The position numbers were made by a program, and so were the translations under genes. Under the pieces are notes generated by a model that did not search any database, was not told the origin of the DNA, and saw only the letters and a list, made by a program, of their open reading frames with translations. A DNA stretch of 64,000 bases from assembly GCA_963734665.1 (NCBI GenBank), contig CAVTIR010000010.1:620001-684000 (forward strand), read 5' to 3'. This document shows, piece by piece, positions 34,219 through 43,467 of the stretch (the first letter of the stretch is position 1; each line of letters starts with the position of its first letter). The DNA is from Trebonia sp963734665 (lineage in GTDB: Bacteria > Actinomycetota > Actinomycetes > Streptosporangiales > Streptosporangiaceae).

Positions 34219-35883
34219 ATGGCGGAGCTGACAATCCGGCCGGATGAGATCCGCGACGCGCTGGCGCGGTTCGTCGAAGAGTACGAGCCCGCGGGCGGCG
34301 CGCGCGAAGAGGTCGGCACGGTCACCGAGTGCGGCGACGGCATCGCGCGGGTCGAGGGTCTTCCCTCGGCCATGGCGAACGAGCTGCTTGAGTTTGAGAA
34401 CGGCGTCCGCGGCATCGCGCTGAACCTGGACATTCGCGAGATCGGTGTCGTCATCCTTGGCGAGTTCTCCGAAATCGAAGAGGGCCAGACGGTCAGGCGG
34501 ACGGGCGAGATCCTCTCGGTCCCGGTCGGTGACGCGTTCCTCGGCCGCATGGTCGGTGCGCTCGGCGAGCCGCTCGACGGACTCGGCCCGATCGAGGGCA
34601 CCACCGAGCGCGCCCTGGAGATCCAGGCGCCCTCCGTGGTGCAGCGGCAGCCGGTCAAGGAGCCGATGCAGACCGGCATCAAGGCCATCGACGCGATGAC
34701 CGCGATCGGCCGTGGCCAGCGGCAGCTGATCATCGGCGACCGGCAGACCGGCAAGACCGCGATCGCGATCGATGCGATCATCAACCAGAAGGACAACTGG
34801 GCGTCCGGCGACCCGACGAAGCAGGTGCGTTGCATCTACGTCGCGGTCGGCCAGAAGGGCTCGACGATCGCCGGCATCAAGCAGGCGCTCGAAGAGGCCG
34901 GGGCGATGGAATACACCACCATCGTCGCCGCGCCCGCCTCGGACCCGGCCGGCTACAAGTACATCTCGCCCTATACCGGCTCCTCGATCGGCCAGCACTG
35001 GATGTACCAGGGCAAGCACGTACTGATCGTCTTCGACGACCTGTCCAAGCAGGCCGAGGCGTACCGCGCGATCTCGCTGCTGCTGCGCCGCCCGCCGGGC
35101 CGCGAGGCTTACCCGGGCGACGTTTTCTATCTGCACTCGCGCCTCCTCGAGCGCTGCGCGAAGCTGTCGGACGACCTCGGCGCCGGGTCGATGACCGGCC
35201 TGCCTATCGTCGAGACCAAGGCGAACGACATCTCCGCCTACATCCCGACGAACGTCATCTCGATCACCGACGGACAGATCTTCCTGGAGACGGACCTGTT
35301 CAACTCCGGTGTCCGCCCGGCCATCAACGTTGGCCTCTCGGTCTCCAGGGTCGGCGGCTCCGCGCAGATCAAGGCCATGAAGAAGGTCGCGGGCAACCTC
35401 AGGGTCTCGCTGTCGCAGTTCCGCGACCTGGAGGCGTTCGCGGCGTTCGCGTCCGACTTGGACGCGGCCTCCCGTGCCCAGCTCGACCGCGGTGAGCGCC
35501 TGGTCGAGCTGCTCAAGCAGCCGCAGTACTCGCCGTTCCCTGTCGAGGAGCAGGTCGTGTCGCTCTGGGCGGGCACCACCGGCCAGCTCGACGACGTGCC
35601 AGTCGGGGACATCCGCCGGTTCGAGGCGGAATTCCTCGACTACCTGCGCCGCTCCAACGGCGGGCTGCTGACGGCGATCAGGGAGACCAAGGACCTGACC
35701 GACGACAACATCACCACGCTCAAGGACGCGATCGGCCGGTTCCGCGCCACCTTCGAGGTGACCGGCGGGAACCTGCTCGAGTCCGAGGAGGAAGAAGAGG
35801 TCGCACCGCTCGGCGCGGGTGAGCATGGCCAGGAGTCGGTCGCCAAGTATGAGCCCGCCCCGGCCGTGGCGGACGGCGAGTAG
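34219..35883 (+). CDS. atpA: ATP synthase F1 subunit alpha
   Basis: About 554 residues from ATG 34219 (MAELTIRPDEIRDAL is the family N-terminus; ATG at 34210 adds three residues, and reading from 34117 runs across an inverted repeat). Walker A IIGDRQTGKTAIAIDAI and the conserved VGQKGSTIAGI and RPAINVGLSVSRVGGSAQ blocks identify alpha. Non-catalytic nucleotide-binding subunit. The long acidic C-terminal tail (EEEEEVAPLG) is typical of actinobacteria. Confidence 0.95.
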   Translation: MAELTIRPDEIRDALARFVEEYEPAGGAREEVGTVTECGDGIARVEGLPSAMANELLEFENGVRGIALNLDIREIGVVILGEFSEIEEGQTVRRTGEILSVPVGDAFLGRMVGALGEPLDGLGPIEGTTERALEIQAPSVVQRQPVKEPMQTGIKAIDAMTAIGRGQRQLIIGDRQTGKTAIAIDAIINQKDNWASGDPTKQVRCIYVAVGQKGSTIAGIKQALEEAGAMEYTTIVAAPASDPAGYKYISPYTGSSIGQHWMYQGKHVLIVFDDLSKQAEAYRAISLLLRRPPGREAYPGDVFYLHSRLLERCAKLSDDLGAGSMTGLPIVETKANDISAYIPTNVISITDGQIFLETDLFNSGVRPAINVGLSVSRVGGSAQIKAMKKVAGNLRVSLSQFRDLEAFAAFASDLDAASRAQLDRGERLVELLKQPQYSPFPVEEQVVSLWAGTTGQLDDVPVGDIRRFEAEFLDYLRRSNGGLLTAIRETKDLTDDNITTLKDAIGRFRATFEVTGGNLLESEEEEEVAPLGAGEHGQESVAKYEPAPAVADGE

Positions 35884-35888
35884 GCGCC

Positions 35889-36800
35889 ATGGGTGCACAG
35901 CTTCGCGTGGTCCGGGCGCGGATCCGGGCGGTCAAGTCGATCGCCAAGATCACCCGCGCCCAGGAGCTGATCGCGTCGTCGCGGATCATCCGGGCGCAGC
36001 AGCGTTCCCGGGCGGCTGAGCCGTACGCCCGGGAACTCACCACCGCGGTGGAAGCCGTGGTGAGCCGGTCGTCCACGATCAGCCACCCGATGATCACCGA
36101 GCCCGCTGAGGTCAAGCGGGCCGCGCTGCTCATCCTCACCAGCGACGGCGGGTTCTGCGGCGCCTACAACGCCAACGTGCTGCGCGAGGCCAGCAGGCTT
36201 CGGCAGCGTATCGCCGACAACAGGATCGCCGCGGTCAACTACGTGGCCGGCCGCAAGGGCATCGGGTGGCACCGGTTCCGCGACCTTGAGATCGCGGACA
36301 GCTGGAGTGGATTTTCTACCCAGCCGACCTACGCCGACGCGGAACGGGTGGCCACTGCGCTGCTCGAGGCGTTCGAGGCAGATGCCAAGGACGGCGGCGT
36401 GGACGAGATCTACCTGGTTGCCACCGAGTTCGTCTCGATGCTGACGCAGCGGCCGGTCGTCCGCCGGCTGCTGCCGCTGGAGATCGAGGAGAAGGAAGGC
36501 GAGCGGCCTGGCGGCACCCTGCCGTCGTATGAGTTCGAGCCGTCCACGGACGTCGTGCTCGACGCGCTGCTGCCGCAGTACGTCGCCAGCCGCATCTACT
36601 ACGCCATGCTGGAGGCAGCCGCCTCCGAGCTGGCCGCCCGGCGCCGGGCGATGAAGGCCGCCACGGACAACGCGAACGACCTTATCGAGCGGCTCACCCG
36701 GGAAGCCAACAACGCCCGGCAGGCCGAGATCACCCAGGAAATCAGCGAAATCGTCGGCGGGTCGAACGCGCTCGCTGAGGCGAACGCAGGGAGTGAATAA
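35889..36800 (+). CDS. atpG: ATP synthase F1 subunit gamma
   Basis: A 303-residue central-stalk subunit. N-terminal LRVVRARIRAVKSIAKITRA and C-terminal ARRRAMKAATDNANDLIERL are the two long helices of the rotor shaft; LTSDGGFCGAYN is the conserved central block. It lies five bases after atpA and directly abuts atpD. Confidence 0.95.
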   Translation: MGAQLRVVRARIRAVKSIAKITRAQELIASSRIIRAQQRSRAAEPYARELTTAVEAVVSRSSTISHPMITEPAEVKRAALLILTSDGGFCGAYNANVLREASRLRQRIADNRIAAVNYVAGRKGIGWHRFRDLEIADSWSGFSTQPTYADAERVATALLEAFEADAKDGGVDEIYLVATEFVSMLTQRPVVRRLLPLEIEEKEGERPGGTLPSYEFEPSTDVVLDALLPQYVASRIYYAMLEAAASELAARRRAMKAATDNANDLIERLTREANNARQAEITQEISEIVGGSNALAEANAGSE

Positions 36801-38240
36801 ATGACCGCGACCCTAGAAAACGAGACTGCGACCGGCACCGGCCGCGTGGCGCGGGTCAACGGCCCGGTCGTCGACGTGGAGTTCCCGGCCGAATCGATGC
36901 CGGAGATCTACTACGCGCTGAACGTGGACGTCACCATCGGAGGCAACACCAGCACGCTGACCCTCGAGGTCGAGCAGCACATCGGCGACAACATGGTCCG
37001 CACGATCGCCCTCGAACCGACCGACGGCCTGGTCCGCGGGGCAGAGGTGACCTCCACCGGCGCCCCGATCTCGGTCCCGGTCGGCGACGTGACCAAGGGG
37101 CACGTCTTCAATGTGCTCGGCGAGCCGCTTGACGTCCCTGCATCGTCCCTCAACGTGACCGAGCGGTGGCCGATCCACCGCCCGGCCCCGCCGCTGGACC
37201 AGCTTGAGTCCAAGACCGAGATGTTCGTGACCGGCATCAAGGTCATCGACCTGCTCACCCCGTACGTCCGCGGCGGCAAGATCGGCCTGTTCGGCGGCGC
37301 CGGCGTGGGCAAGACGGTGCTGATCCAGGAGATGATCCGCCGGGTCGCGAAGAACTTCGGTGGTGTCTCCTGCTTCGCCGGCGTGGGCGAGCGGACCCGC
37401 GAGGGCAACGACCTGTTCCTCGAGATGACCGAGTCCGGCGTCATCGACGACACCGCGCTGGTGTTCGGCCAGATGGACGAGCCGCCGGGCACCCGGCTGC
37501 GCGTCGCGCTGTCTGCCCTCACGATGGCGGAGTACTTCCGCGACGTGGAAAAGCAGGACGTGCTGCTGTTCATCGACAACATCTTCCGGTTCACCCAGGC
37601 GGGCTCGGAGGTGTCCACGCTGCTCGGCCGCATGCCGTCCGCCGTGGGCTACCAGCCGACCCTGGCCGACGAGATGGGCCAGCTCCAGGAGCGGATCACG
37701 TCCACCCGCGGTCACTCGATCACCTCGATGCAGGCGATCTACGTGCCCGCCGACGACATCACTGACCCGGCGCCGCACACCGTGTTCGCCCACCTCGACG
37801 CGACGACCACGCTGTCCAGGGCGATCACCGAGAAGGGCATCTACCCGGCGGTGGACCCGCTTGACTCCACCTCCCGGATCATGGACCCGCGGTACATCGG
37901 CGCCGAGCACTACAACGTGGCGCGGACCGTCCAGCAGATCCTCCAGCGGTACAAGGAACTGCAGGACATCATCGCGATCCTCGGCATCGACGAGCTGTCC
38001 CAGGACGACCAGATCACCGTCCAGCGGGCCCGGCGCATCGAGCGGTTCCTGTCGCACCCGATGTACGTGGCCGAGCAGTTCACCGGCCAGCCCGGCGTGT
38101 TCGTCCCGCTCGAGGAGACGATCTCCTCGTTCAAGGCGATCACAGAAGGCAAGTACGACAATGTGCCCGAGCAGGCGTTCTTCATGTGCGGCGGCATCGA
38201 GGACGTGGAGCGCAAGGCCAAGGAGCTGGAGCGCTCGTGA
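36801..38240 (+). CDS. atpD: ATP synthase F1 subunit beta
   Basis: A 479-residue catalytic subunit. Walker A GLFGGAGVGKTVLIQEMI, the catalytic glutamate in AGVGERTREGNDL, Walker B VLLFIDNIFRFTQAGSEVS, and the DELSE-like loop as DELSQDDQ. Overlaps atpC by four bases (GTGA). Confidence 0.96.
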   Translation: MTATLENETATGTGRVARVNGPVVDVEFPAESMPEIYYALNVDVTIGGNTSTLTLEVEQHIGDNMVRTIALEPTDGLVRGAEVTSTGAPISVPVGDVTKGHVFNVLGEPLDVPASSLNVTERWPIHRPAPPLDQLESKTEMFVTGIKVIDLLTPYVRGGKIGLFGGAGVGKTVLIQEMIRRVAKNFGGVSCFAGVGERTREGNDLFLEMTESGVIDDTALVFGQMDEPPGTRLRVALSALTMAEYFRDVEKQDVLLFIDNIFRFTQAGSEVSTLLGRMPSAVGYQPTLADEMGQLQERITSTRGHSITSMQAIYVPADDITDPAPHTVFAHLDATTTLSRAITEKGIYPAVDPLDSTSRIMDPRYIGAEHYNVARTVQQILQRYKELQDIIAILGIDELSQDDQITVQRARRIERFLSHPMYVAEQFTGQPGVFVPLEETISSFKAITEGKYDNVPEQAFFMCGGIEDVERKAKELERS

Positions 38241-38650
38241 CCCTGCACGTGGAGCTGCTGATGCCGGACCGGTCGCTCTGGTCCGGCTCGGCAGAGATGG
38301 TCATCGTCAAGACGATCGATGGTGACATCGGCGTCCTGACCGGGCGCGCTCCGGTGTTCGGCATCCTGTCGCCGGGCAGCGTGGTCCGCATCCAGCCGGT
38401 GCCGGGCGAAGAAGGCAACTCGGGCGAAGAGGTCCGCGCCGCGGTCAGGGACGGGTTCCTGTCCGTCACCGACAACCGGGTGTCGATCCTCGCTTCGTTC
38501 GGCGAGGTAGCGGGCGACGTGGATGTCACGGGGGCGCAGGCCGACCTGGACGCCGCGTCGGCCGAGGCGGGTTCGACGACAGCGGCCGAGGAGTCGGTCG
38601 ATTTCAGGTTCGCGCGCGCCCGGCTGCGAGCCGCGGGCGAGCAGGCCTGA
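38237..38650 (+). CDS. atpC: ATP synthase F1 subunit epsilon
   Basis: 137 residues from the GTG at 38237 that overlaps the atpD stop. N-terminal beta-sandwich (LHVELLMPDRSLWSGSAEMV and GDIGVLTGRAPVFGILSPG). The C-terminal helical region is short and Ala/Glu-rich, so the inhibitory hairpin may be reduced, as in other actinobacteria. Last gene of the operon. Confidence 0.92.
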   Translation: MTLHVELLMPDRSLWSGSAEMVIVKTIDGDIGVLTGRAPVFGILSPGSVVRIQPVPGEEGNSGEEVRAAVRDGFLSVTDNRVSILASFGEVAGDVDVTGAQADLDAASAEAGSTTAAEESVDFRFARARLRAAGEQA

Positions 38651-38693
38651 GCCCGGGTACGGTTTACTGGCTACGGTTTCGAGCGGAGCGGCG

Positions 38694-39167
38694 GTGGGGC
38701 GTGCACTGACGGACGCGGTGTGGCTCTTCGCCGCCGTCCTGGTGCTGATCGTCCTCGCCGCCGTTGTCCTCGCGTCCCGCCGCTACCTTCTTGAGCGCAG
38801 CGGCGGGACCATCGAGTGCGCGCTGCGCATCCCCGCCGGGTCGGGGGCGTGGCACCTTGGCGTGCTGTCCTACCAGCACGATTCGCTGAGCTGGCATGGG
38901 GCGCTCGGCGTACTGCTCAGGCCCGAACACGAGTTCCACCGGCGCGCGCTGAGCGTGATCTCCCGCCGTCCCGCAGACCCGTCGGAGACGGTCGCCCTCG
39001 GCAGGGACCGGATCGTCGTCGAGGTCCGCGCCAAGCCTGTCGCCGACGAGTCCGGCTCGGCGGTCGATGAACACGTAGAACTGGCCATGACCGAGCAGGC
39101 GCTCACCGGCTTCCTGGCGTGGCTAGAGTCTTCCCCGCCCGGCTCCCACCTGGCCGACTTCACGTAA
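38694..39167 (+). CDS. DUF2550 family protein
   Basis: About 157 residues from GTG 38694. One N-terminal membrane helix (DAVWLFAAVLVLIVLAAVVL) is followed by a small soluble domain beginning RYLLERSGGTIECALRI. A DUF2550 protein follows the atp operon in many actinobacteria (including Mycobacterium), so the assignment relies on position and pattern. Function unknown. Its 3' end overlaps that of the convergent adenosyltransferase gene by 45 bases. Confidence 0.78.
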   Translation: MGRALTDAVWLFAAVLVLIVLAAVVLASRRYLLERSGGTIECALRIPAGSGAWHLGVLSYQHDSLSWHGALGVLLRPEHEFHRRALSVISRRPADPSETVALGRDRIVVEVRAKPVADESGSAVDEHVELAMTEQALTGFLAWLESSPPGSHLADFT

Positions 39168-39863
39168 CCTGTCGCCGCCTGGGCGCCACAGGGTGTCTCC
39201 GGTTTTCGCGTTGGCCGCTCTCGCCAGGATGAACAGCAGGTCAGAAAGCCTGTTCAGGTACTTGGCTGGCCACGGGCTGATCGTTGCCCCGTGTTCTGCT
39301 ACCGCTGCCCACGCGGTGCGCTCCGCGCGTCGGGTCACGGCTCTTGCCGTGTGCAGCAGGGCCGCTCCGGGGGTGCCTCCTGGGAGGACGAAGCTGCGCA
39401 GGGTCGGCAGGGTGGCGTTGTACTCGTCGCACGCTGTCTCTAGGGCCGATACGTAGCTCTCGTCGATACGGAGCTGTGGGTACTCGGGGGGCGTCTCCGG
39501 CAGGGGAGTGGCCAGGTCGGCCCCCGCGTCGAAGAGCTCGTTCTGGATCCGGTGCAGCAGCTTCACCACGTCGCCGGGGAGCCCGCCCAGGGTGATCGCT
39601 ACGCCGATGGCGCAGTTGGCCTCGTCCGTGTCGGCGTAGGCCGCTAGGCGGGTGTCCGTCTTCGGGACCCGCGCGCCGTCCGCTAGGGCGGTCGTGCCCG
39701 CGTCACCGGTGCGCGTGTAGATCCTGGAGAGGACGACCGGGGTGTCGCGGCCGTCCGCGTGGGAGGGCTCGATATGTTCGCGTTTTTTGCGATCAGGCCG
39801 TCCCGCGCGGACATCGGGGGGTACGGGGGGGCGTCCCCCCGGGGGATGACTGTCGTCGGCCAT
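39123..39863 (-). CDS. Cob(I)yrinic acid a,c-diamide adenosyltransferase (PduO type) with repeat-coded N-terminus
   Basis: A 246-residue protein. The conserved domain starts at SRIYTRTGDAGTTALADG and continues with RVPKTDTRLAAYADTDEANC, the ATP-binding blocks of PduO-type adenosyltransferases, and ALLHTARAVTRRAERTAW in the active site. It makes adenosylcobalamin, the cofactor of the mutase encoded at 56.7 kb. About 42 residues precede the domain and are coded largely by a copy of the dispersed repeat (PPGGRPPVPPDVRAGRPDRK). Between ATG 39863 and the domain there is no other ATG, GTG or TTG in frame, so the extension should be translated. Confidence 0.88.
   Translation of the reverse strand: MADDSHPPGGRPPVPPDVRAGRPDRKKREHIEPSHADGRDTPVVLSRIYTRTGDAGTTALADGARVPKTDTRLAAYADTDEANCAIGVAITLGGLPGDVVKLLHRIQNELFDAGADLATPLPETPPEYPQLRIDESYVSALETACDEYNATLPTLRSFVLPGGTPGAALLHTARAVTRRAERTAWAAVAEHGATISPWPAKYLNRLSDLLFILARAANAKTGDTLWRPGGDRLREVGQVGAGRGRL
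39753..39846 (+). repeat. Dispersed structured repeat, copy B, at the start of the adenosyltransferase gene
   Basis: Imperfect outer arms (39753-39773 against 39791-39812, about 17 of 21 pairs) surround a core TTCGCGTTTTTTGCGATC, followed by GGACATC and the G/C module (GGGGGGTACGGGGGGGCG, then TCCCCCCGGGGGA). It is oriented as the other copies on the + strand, although the gene it lies in runs on the - strand. Confidence 0.75.
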
Positions 39864-39996
39864 GAGAGCACTGTAGCGGAGTAACTATAAGTAACCAGTG
39901 TTTCAATGTGATCATGGTCTTTACCTGGGTATTGAAGCGGACGTATAAAGAAGAGGCCATGAAAGTGACACTCGGTAGTCACAAGCGCCAACTCGG

Positions 39997-40058
39997 GGTC
40001 CGGCGGTTCTCGGGGGCCCGCCGGACCCTGGTTTGCCCGGGTTAGGCCCTGGTTTGCC
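39997..40058 (+). promoter_or_regulatory. Hairpin and paired 12-base direct repeats before the GMC oxidoreductase
   Basis: A hairpin GGTCCGGCGG/CCGCCGGACC (39997-40006, 40018-40027) is followed by two exact copies of CCCTGGTTTGCC at 40026-40037 and 40047-40058. They start 21 bases apart, two DNA turns, and end 15 bases before the GTG start. This spacing fits binding of a regulator to one DNA face. Confidence 0.6.
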
Positions 40059-40072
40059 GATAAGGTAACCGT

Positions 40073-41809
40073 GTGTTCGACTACGTGATCGTAGGTGGCG
40101 GGAGCGCGGGTTGCGTGGTGGCCGTCAGGCTCGCCGAGGATCCAGGCACGCGGGTGCTGCTGCTAGAGGCGGGGCCAGATGCCAGCGCCGTCCAAGAGGT
40201 CCGCATCCCTGCGGCGTACAGTCGGCTCTTCCGCAGCCAGTACGACTGGAACTACGTCACGCTCCCGCAGGAGCGGGCCGACGTCCGCCCGGTGTACTGG
40301 CCGAGCGGTAAGATCCTCGGTGGCTCCTCGGCGATGAGCGCTATGACCTACATCCGGGGCAACAGCGCGGACTATGACACGTGGCGGGACGAGTACGGCT
40401 GCGCGGGGTGGGGTTACAAGGAACTGCTGCCGTACTTCCTGCGCGCGGAGGACAACGCGCGTGGCGCGAGCCCGTATCACGGCGCGGGCGGGCCACTGCC
40501 GGTGCAGGACCTGCGGCACAAGTCCGTCCACGCGGAGCACTTCGTCGAGGCGGCCATCAGGCGCGGCGCGCTGCCATGCGACGACTTCAACGGGGCGCAG
40601 CAGGACGGGGTCGGCTTCTACCAGGTCATGCAGAGAGACGGCCAGCGGTGCAGCGTGGCCGACGCGTACCTGGCCAGTAAGCCGCAGAACCTTACCGTCA
40701 TCACGAGCGCGCTCGTCACCGGACTGGTCATCGAGGGCGGCCGCGCCGTCGGCGTGACCTACCTCGTCGGCGGCAAGGAGGAGACGGCGCGTGCTGAGGC
40801 CGAGGTCATCCTGGCCGCCGGCACCATCGGGACGCCGCAGTTGCTCATGCTGTCCGGCATCGGGCCCGCCGACCACCTGCGGGAGCACGGAATCTACGTG
40901 ATCGCCGACATGCCCGCCGTGGGCGCGAACCTCATCGACCACCCCCGCGTGCCGGTGATCTGGTCCACGCCGGACGTGAAGGGGCTGTGGGAGTCCTCAG
41001 GCAACAGCGGTTTCATCCGCTGGCGGCTGACCCACCGGGGGCCGCTCACCTCGAACATCGCCGAGGCGGGCGGGTTCGCGCGCAGCGATCCGCGCCTGCC
41101 CGCGCCGGACCTGCAGTGGCACGTGCTCCCGGTCGCCTACCGGGAGCAGGGTCTGACGGACCCGGCCAGGCGCGCGCTTACGGTGCTCGTCGACCTGGTT
41201 GACGTGGCCAGCAGGGGACGGCTCGGGCTCGCCTCCAGTGATCCGCGGCACCGTCCGCTGATCGACCCCGGCTACCTCTCCGACGTGCGCGACCTGAATG
41301 CCCTCGCGGTCGGGGTGCGGATGGCACGCGACTACGGGACCGCGGCTCCGCTGTCGAAGATCTGCGCCGAGGCGCTTACGCCGGGCGACGGTATCCGCAC
41401 CGACCACGAGATGCGCGACTTCATCAGGAGTACCGTGGTGACGGCGTACCACCCGGGAGGCACCTGTGCGATGGGCGGCGACGTAGCGAAGTCGGCGAGC
41501 GGTTACGACAGCGTCGTGGACCCGCTGCTCCGCGTCCGGGGCGTGGCCGGCCTGCGCATCGTGGACGCCTCGGTGATGCCGACGCTCCCGCGCGGCGGCG
41601 CGATCGCTCCGGTGATCGCGATCGCGGAGCGCGCCGCCGACCTCATCGCCGGCCGCGCCCCTCTGGTTCCCCTGGACCCCGAACTAGCCCCGGTCTCCCC
41701 GTCGGCCCAGATCTCCCCGTCGGCACCGGTCCCCCGGCCGGCCCAGGCGCCAAGGCCGACCGCGATGATGGCGGACAACTGCGGGCTTGGCGAGTGCCGG
41801 TTTTCCTAG
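40073..41809 (+). CDS. GMC family FAD oxidoreductase (choline dehydrogenase-like)
   Basis: A 578-residue flavoenzyme starting at GTG. N-terminal FAD motif YVIVGGGSAGCVVAVRLAED, the GMC blocks GKILGGSSAMSAMTYIRGN and AGTIGTPQLLMLSGIGP, and the C-terminal catalytic TAYHPGGTCAMGG (His) and LRIVDASVMPTLPRGG. Such enzymes oxidise alcohols (choline, glucose, polyethylene glycol and others). The last 45 residues are a Pro/Ser/Ala-rich tail ending CGLGECRFS. The convergent aldehyde dehydrogenase may oxidise the aldehyde product, but the genes are not in an operon. Confidence 0.88.
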   Translation: MFDYVIVGGGSAGCVVAVRLAEDPGTRVLLLEAGPDASAVQEVRIPAAYSRLFRSQYDWNYVTLPQERADVRPVYWPSGKILGGSSAMSAMTYIRGNSADYDTWRDEYGCAGWGYKELLPYFLRAEDNARGASPYHGAGGPLPVQDLRHKSVHAEHFVEAAIRRGALPCDDFNGAQQDGVGFYQVMQRDGQRCSVADAYLASKPQNLTVITSALVTGLVIEGGRAVGVTYLVGGKEETARAEAEVILAAGTIGTPQLLMLSGIGPADHLREHGIYVIADMPAVGANLIDHPRVPVIWSTPDVKGLWESSGNSGFIRWRLTHRGPLTSNIAEAGGFARSDPRLPAPDLQWHVLPVAYREQGLTDPARRALTVLVDLVDVASRGRLGLASSDPRHRPLIDPGYLSDVRDLNALAVGVRMARDYGTAAPLSKICAEALTPGDGIRTDHEMRDFIRSTVVTAYHPGGTCAMGGDVAKSASGYDSVVDPLLRVRGVAGLRIVDASVMPTLPRGGAIAPVIAIAERAADLIAGRAPLVPLDPELAPVSPSAQISPSAPVPRPAQAPRPTAMMADNCGLGECRFS

Positions 41810-41835
41810 CGATCCGGCCCAGGTGCCCAAGGCGC

Positions 41836-43392
41836 TTACCGTCGCCGCTTCCTCGGCTGGTAGAGGCGGCCGTGCAGGACCGTGACCAGCTTGACGATCC
41901 GGTCCATATCCGTAGTTGTCCGCTTAAAGGTGGTGGTCCGCACCACCGGCTTCATCCACTGCCGGGTGATCGCCTTGGCACGGGAAAACTCGCGCAGCCC
42001 GTCCGCCCCGTGGATCCGCCCGAACCCGGACTCGCCGGTCCCGCCGAACGGCAGCGACGGCACGGCGGCGAACGAGGCCACCGAGTTCACCGACGTCATC
42101 CCGGACCGCAGGGCGCGCGCTGCCTTCAGGCCGGCCTTCCGCCGCTTGCTGAACACCGCCGATCCCAGCGCGTACGGCGAGGCGTTGGCCAGCCGCACGG
42201 CCTCGGCGAGCGACGACACCGGCGTGACCGTCACGACCGGCCCGAAGGTCTCCTCGCGTACCGCCGCGCTCTCCTCCGGCACGTCGACGAGCACCACCGG
42301 TGCAACGTACGGCGCCCGCACCGAGTCAAGCCCGCCGAAGACCGCCCGCCCGCCCTGTGCCACAGCGTCGGCCAGGTGCCGTTCCACGACCTCAACCTGC
42401 CTGCCGAGCGTCATCGGCCCGTAGGCGGCGGAGCCGTCATCCCCCGGCCGTAGCCGGGAGACTCGTTCCCCGAGCTTCTCGAGGAACGAGTGGTACACGC
42501 CCTCCACGACATAGACCCGCTCCACGCCGACGCAGGTCTGCCCGGCGTTGGACATCGCGCCCCACGCCGCCGCGTCGGCCGCCGCGTCCAGGTCCGCGTC
42601 GGCGGCGACGAGCAGCGCGTCCTTTCCGCCACACTCGGCAAGCACGGGCGTCAGGGTCTCCGCGGCGGCGGCCAGGACCTTGCGCGCGGTGGCGGCCGAC
42701 CCGGTGAAGGCGAGCTTGCTGACCCCGGACCGTGCCAGCTCCGCTCCGGTCGCGCCGAGCCCGGTGACAAGCTGCAGCACCGGCTCGGTGTCCCCGAACA
42801 CCTCGGAAAGCACCTCAGCGTACGAGTGCACCAGCCATTGCCCCACGCCGGTAGTGAGCTCGGACGGCTTGAACACGACCGCGTTCCCGGCCGCCAGCGC
42901 GTAGCCGATCGACCCCATCGGCGTGAACACGGGATAGTTCCACGGCCCGATCACGCCGACCACGCCGAGCGGCTGGTACTCGACGGAGGCCGCCTGGTTG
43001 AGCATGGCGATGCCCGCCGGCACCCGCCGCGGCTTCAGCACCGAGGCGGCGTGCTTCGCCGCCCAGTCCAGGTGCAGGATCGCGTTGACGACCTCCAGCG
43101 TCGCGTCATCGAGCGGCTTGCCCGTCTCGTCGTGCACGAGCTGCGCGAGCCGCCCCATGTACCGGGTGAGGTGAGACTTCCAGGCAAGCAGCCGCAGCCG
43201 CCGCTCGGCGAAGGAGAGCCCGCCCCACCAGGCCGCCGCTGACCGCGCCCGGCGCACCGCTTGGGCGACCTCCCGCTGTCCGTCGACCCCGTACGTGGCG
43301 AGCACCTCGCCCGTCGCCGGGTTGACCGACTCGAACGTCTCCCGCGACGTGCCCCACGCCGGAACGGTGGGAGAAACCGCATGACCCGCCAT
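41836..43392 (-). CDS. Aldehyde dehydrogenase (succinate-semialdehyde type)
   Basis: About 518 residues from ATG 43392; the longer reading to GTG 43485 overlaps the divergent gene start. NAD motif block VIGPWNYPVFTPMGSIGYAL, catalytic Glu in LAECGGKDALLVA, catalytic Cys in SNAGQTCVGVERVYV, and the C-terminal LPFGGTGESGFGR. The lysine in VVFKPSELT binds the cofactor phosphate. Resembles actinobacterial succinate-semialdehyde dehydrogenases; the exact aldehyde is uncertain. The C-terminal end is basic (LYQPRKRRR). Confidence 0.88.
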   Translation of the reverse strand: MAGHAVSPTVPAWGTSRETFESVNPATGEVLATYGVDGQREVAQAVRRARSAAAWWGGLSFAERRLRLLAWKSHLTRYMGRLAQLVHDETGKPLDDATLEVVNAILHLDWAAKHAASVLKPRRVPAGIAMLNQAASVEYQPLGVVGVIGPWNYPVFTPMGSIGYALAAGNAVVFKPSELTTGVGQWLVHSYAEVLSEVFGDTEPVLQLVTGLGATGAELARSGVSKLAFTGSAATARKVLAAAAETLTPVLAECGGKDALLVAADADLDAAADAAAWGAMSNAGQTCVGVERVYVVEGVYHSFLEKLGERVSRLRPGDDGSAAYGPMTLGRQVEVVERHLADAVAQGGRAVFGGLDSVRAPYVAPVVLVDVPEESAAVREETFGPVVTVTPVSSLAEAVRLANASPYALGSAVFSKRRKAGLKAARALRSGMTSVNSVASFAAVPSLPFGGTGESGFGRIHGADGLREFSRAKAITRQWMKPVVRTTTFKRTTTDMDRIVKLVTVLHGRLYQPRKRRR

Positions 43393-43467
43393 GTAGGCCA
43401 GTAAATCACCGTACAGCGCCCGTAAGTAGGCCCGATGCTTGTCCGTGACGCGAGTACCGTAGGCACC

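Noticed and set aside
34135..35898. 587-codon open frame antisense to atpA
   Set aside because: Arg/Asp-rich composition mirrors the codons of atpA on the other strand; high-GC genomes give long antisense frames. The same applies to the antisense frames over atpD (36813-38057), rho (23633-24511) and hom (19471-20778).
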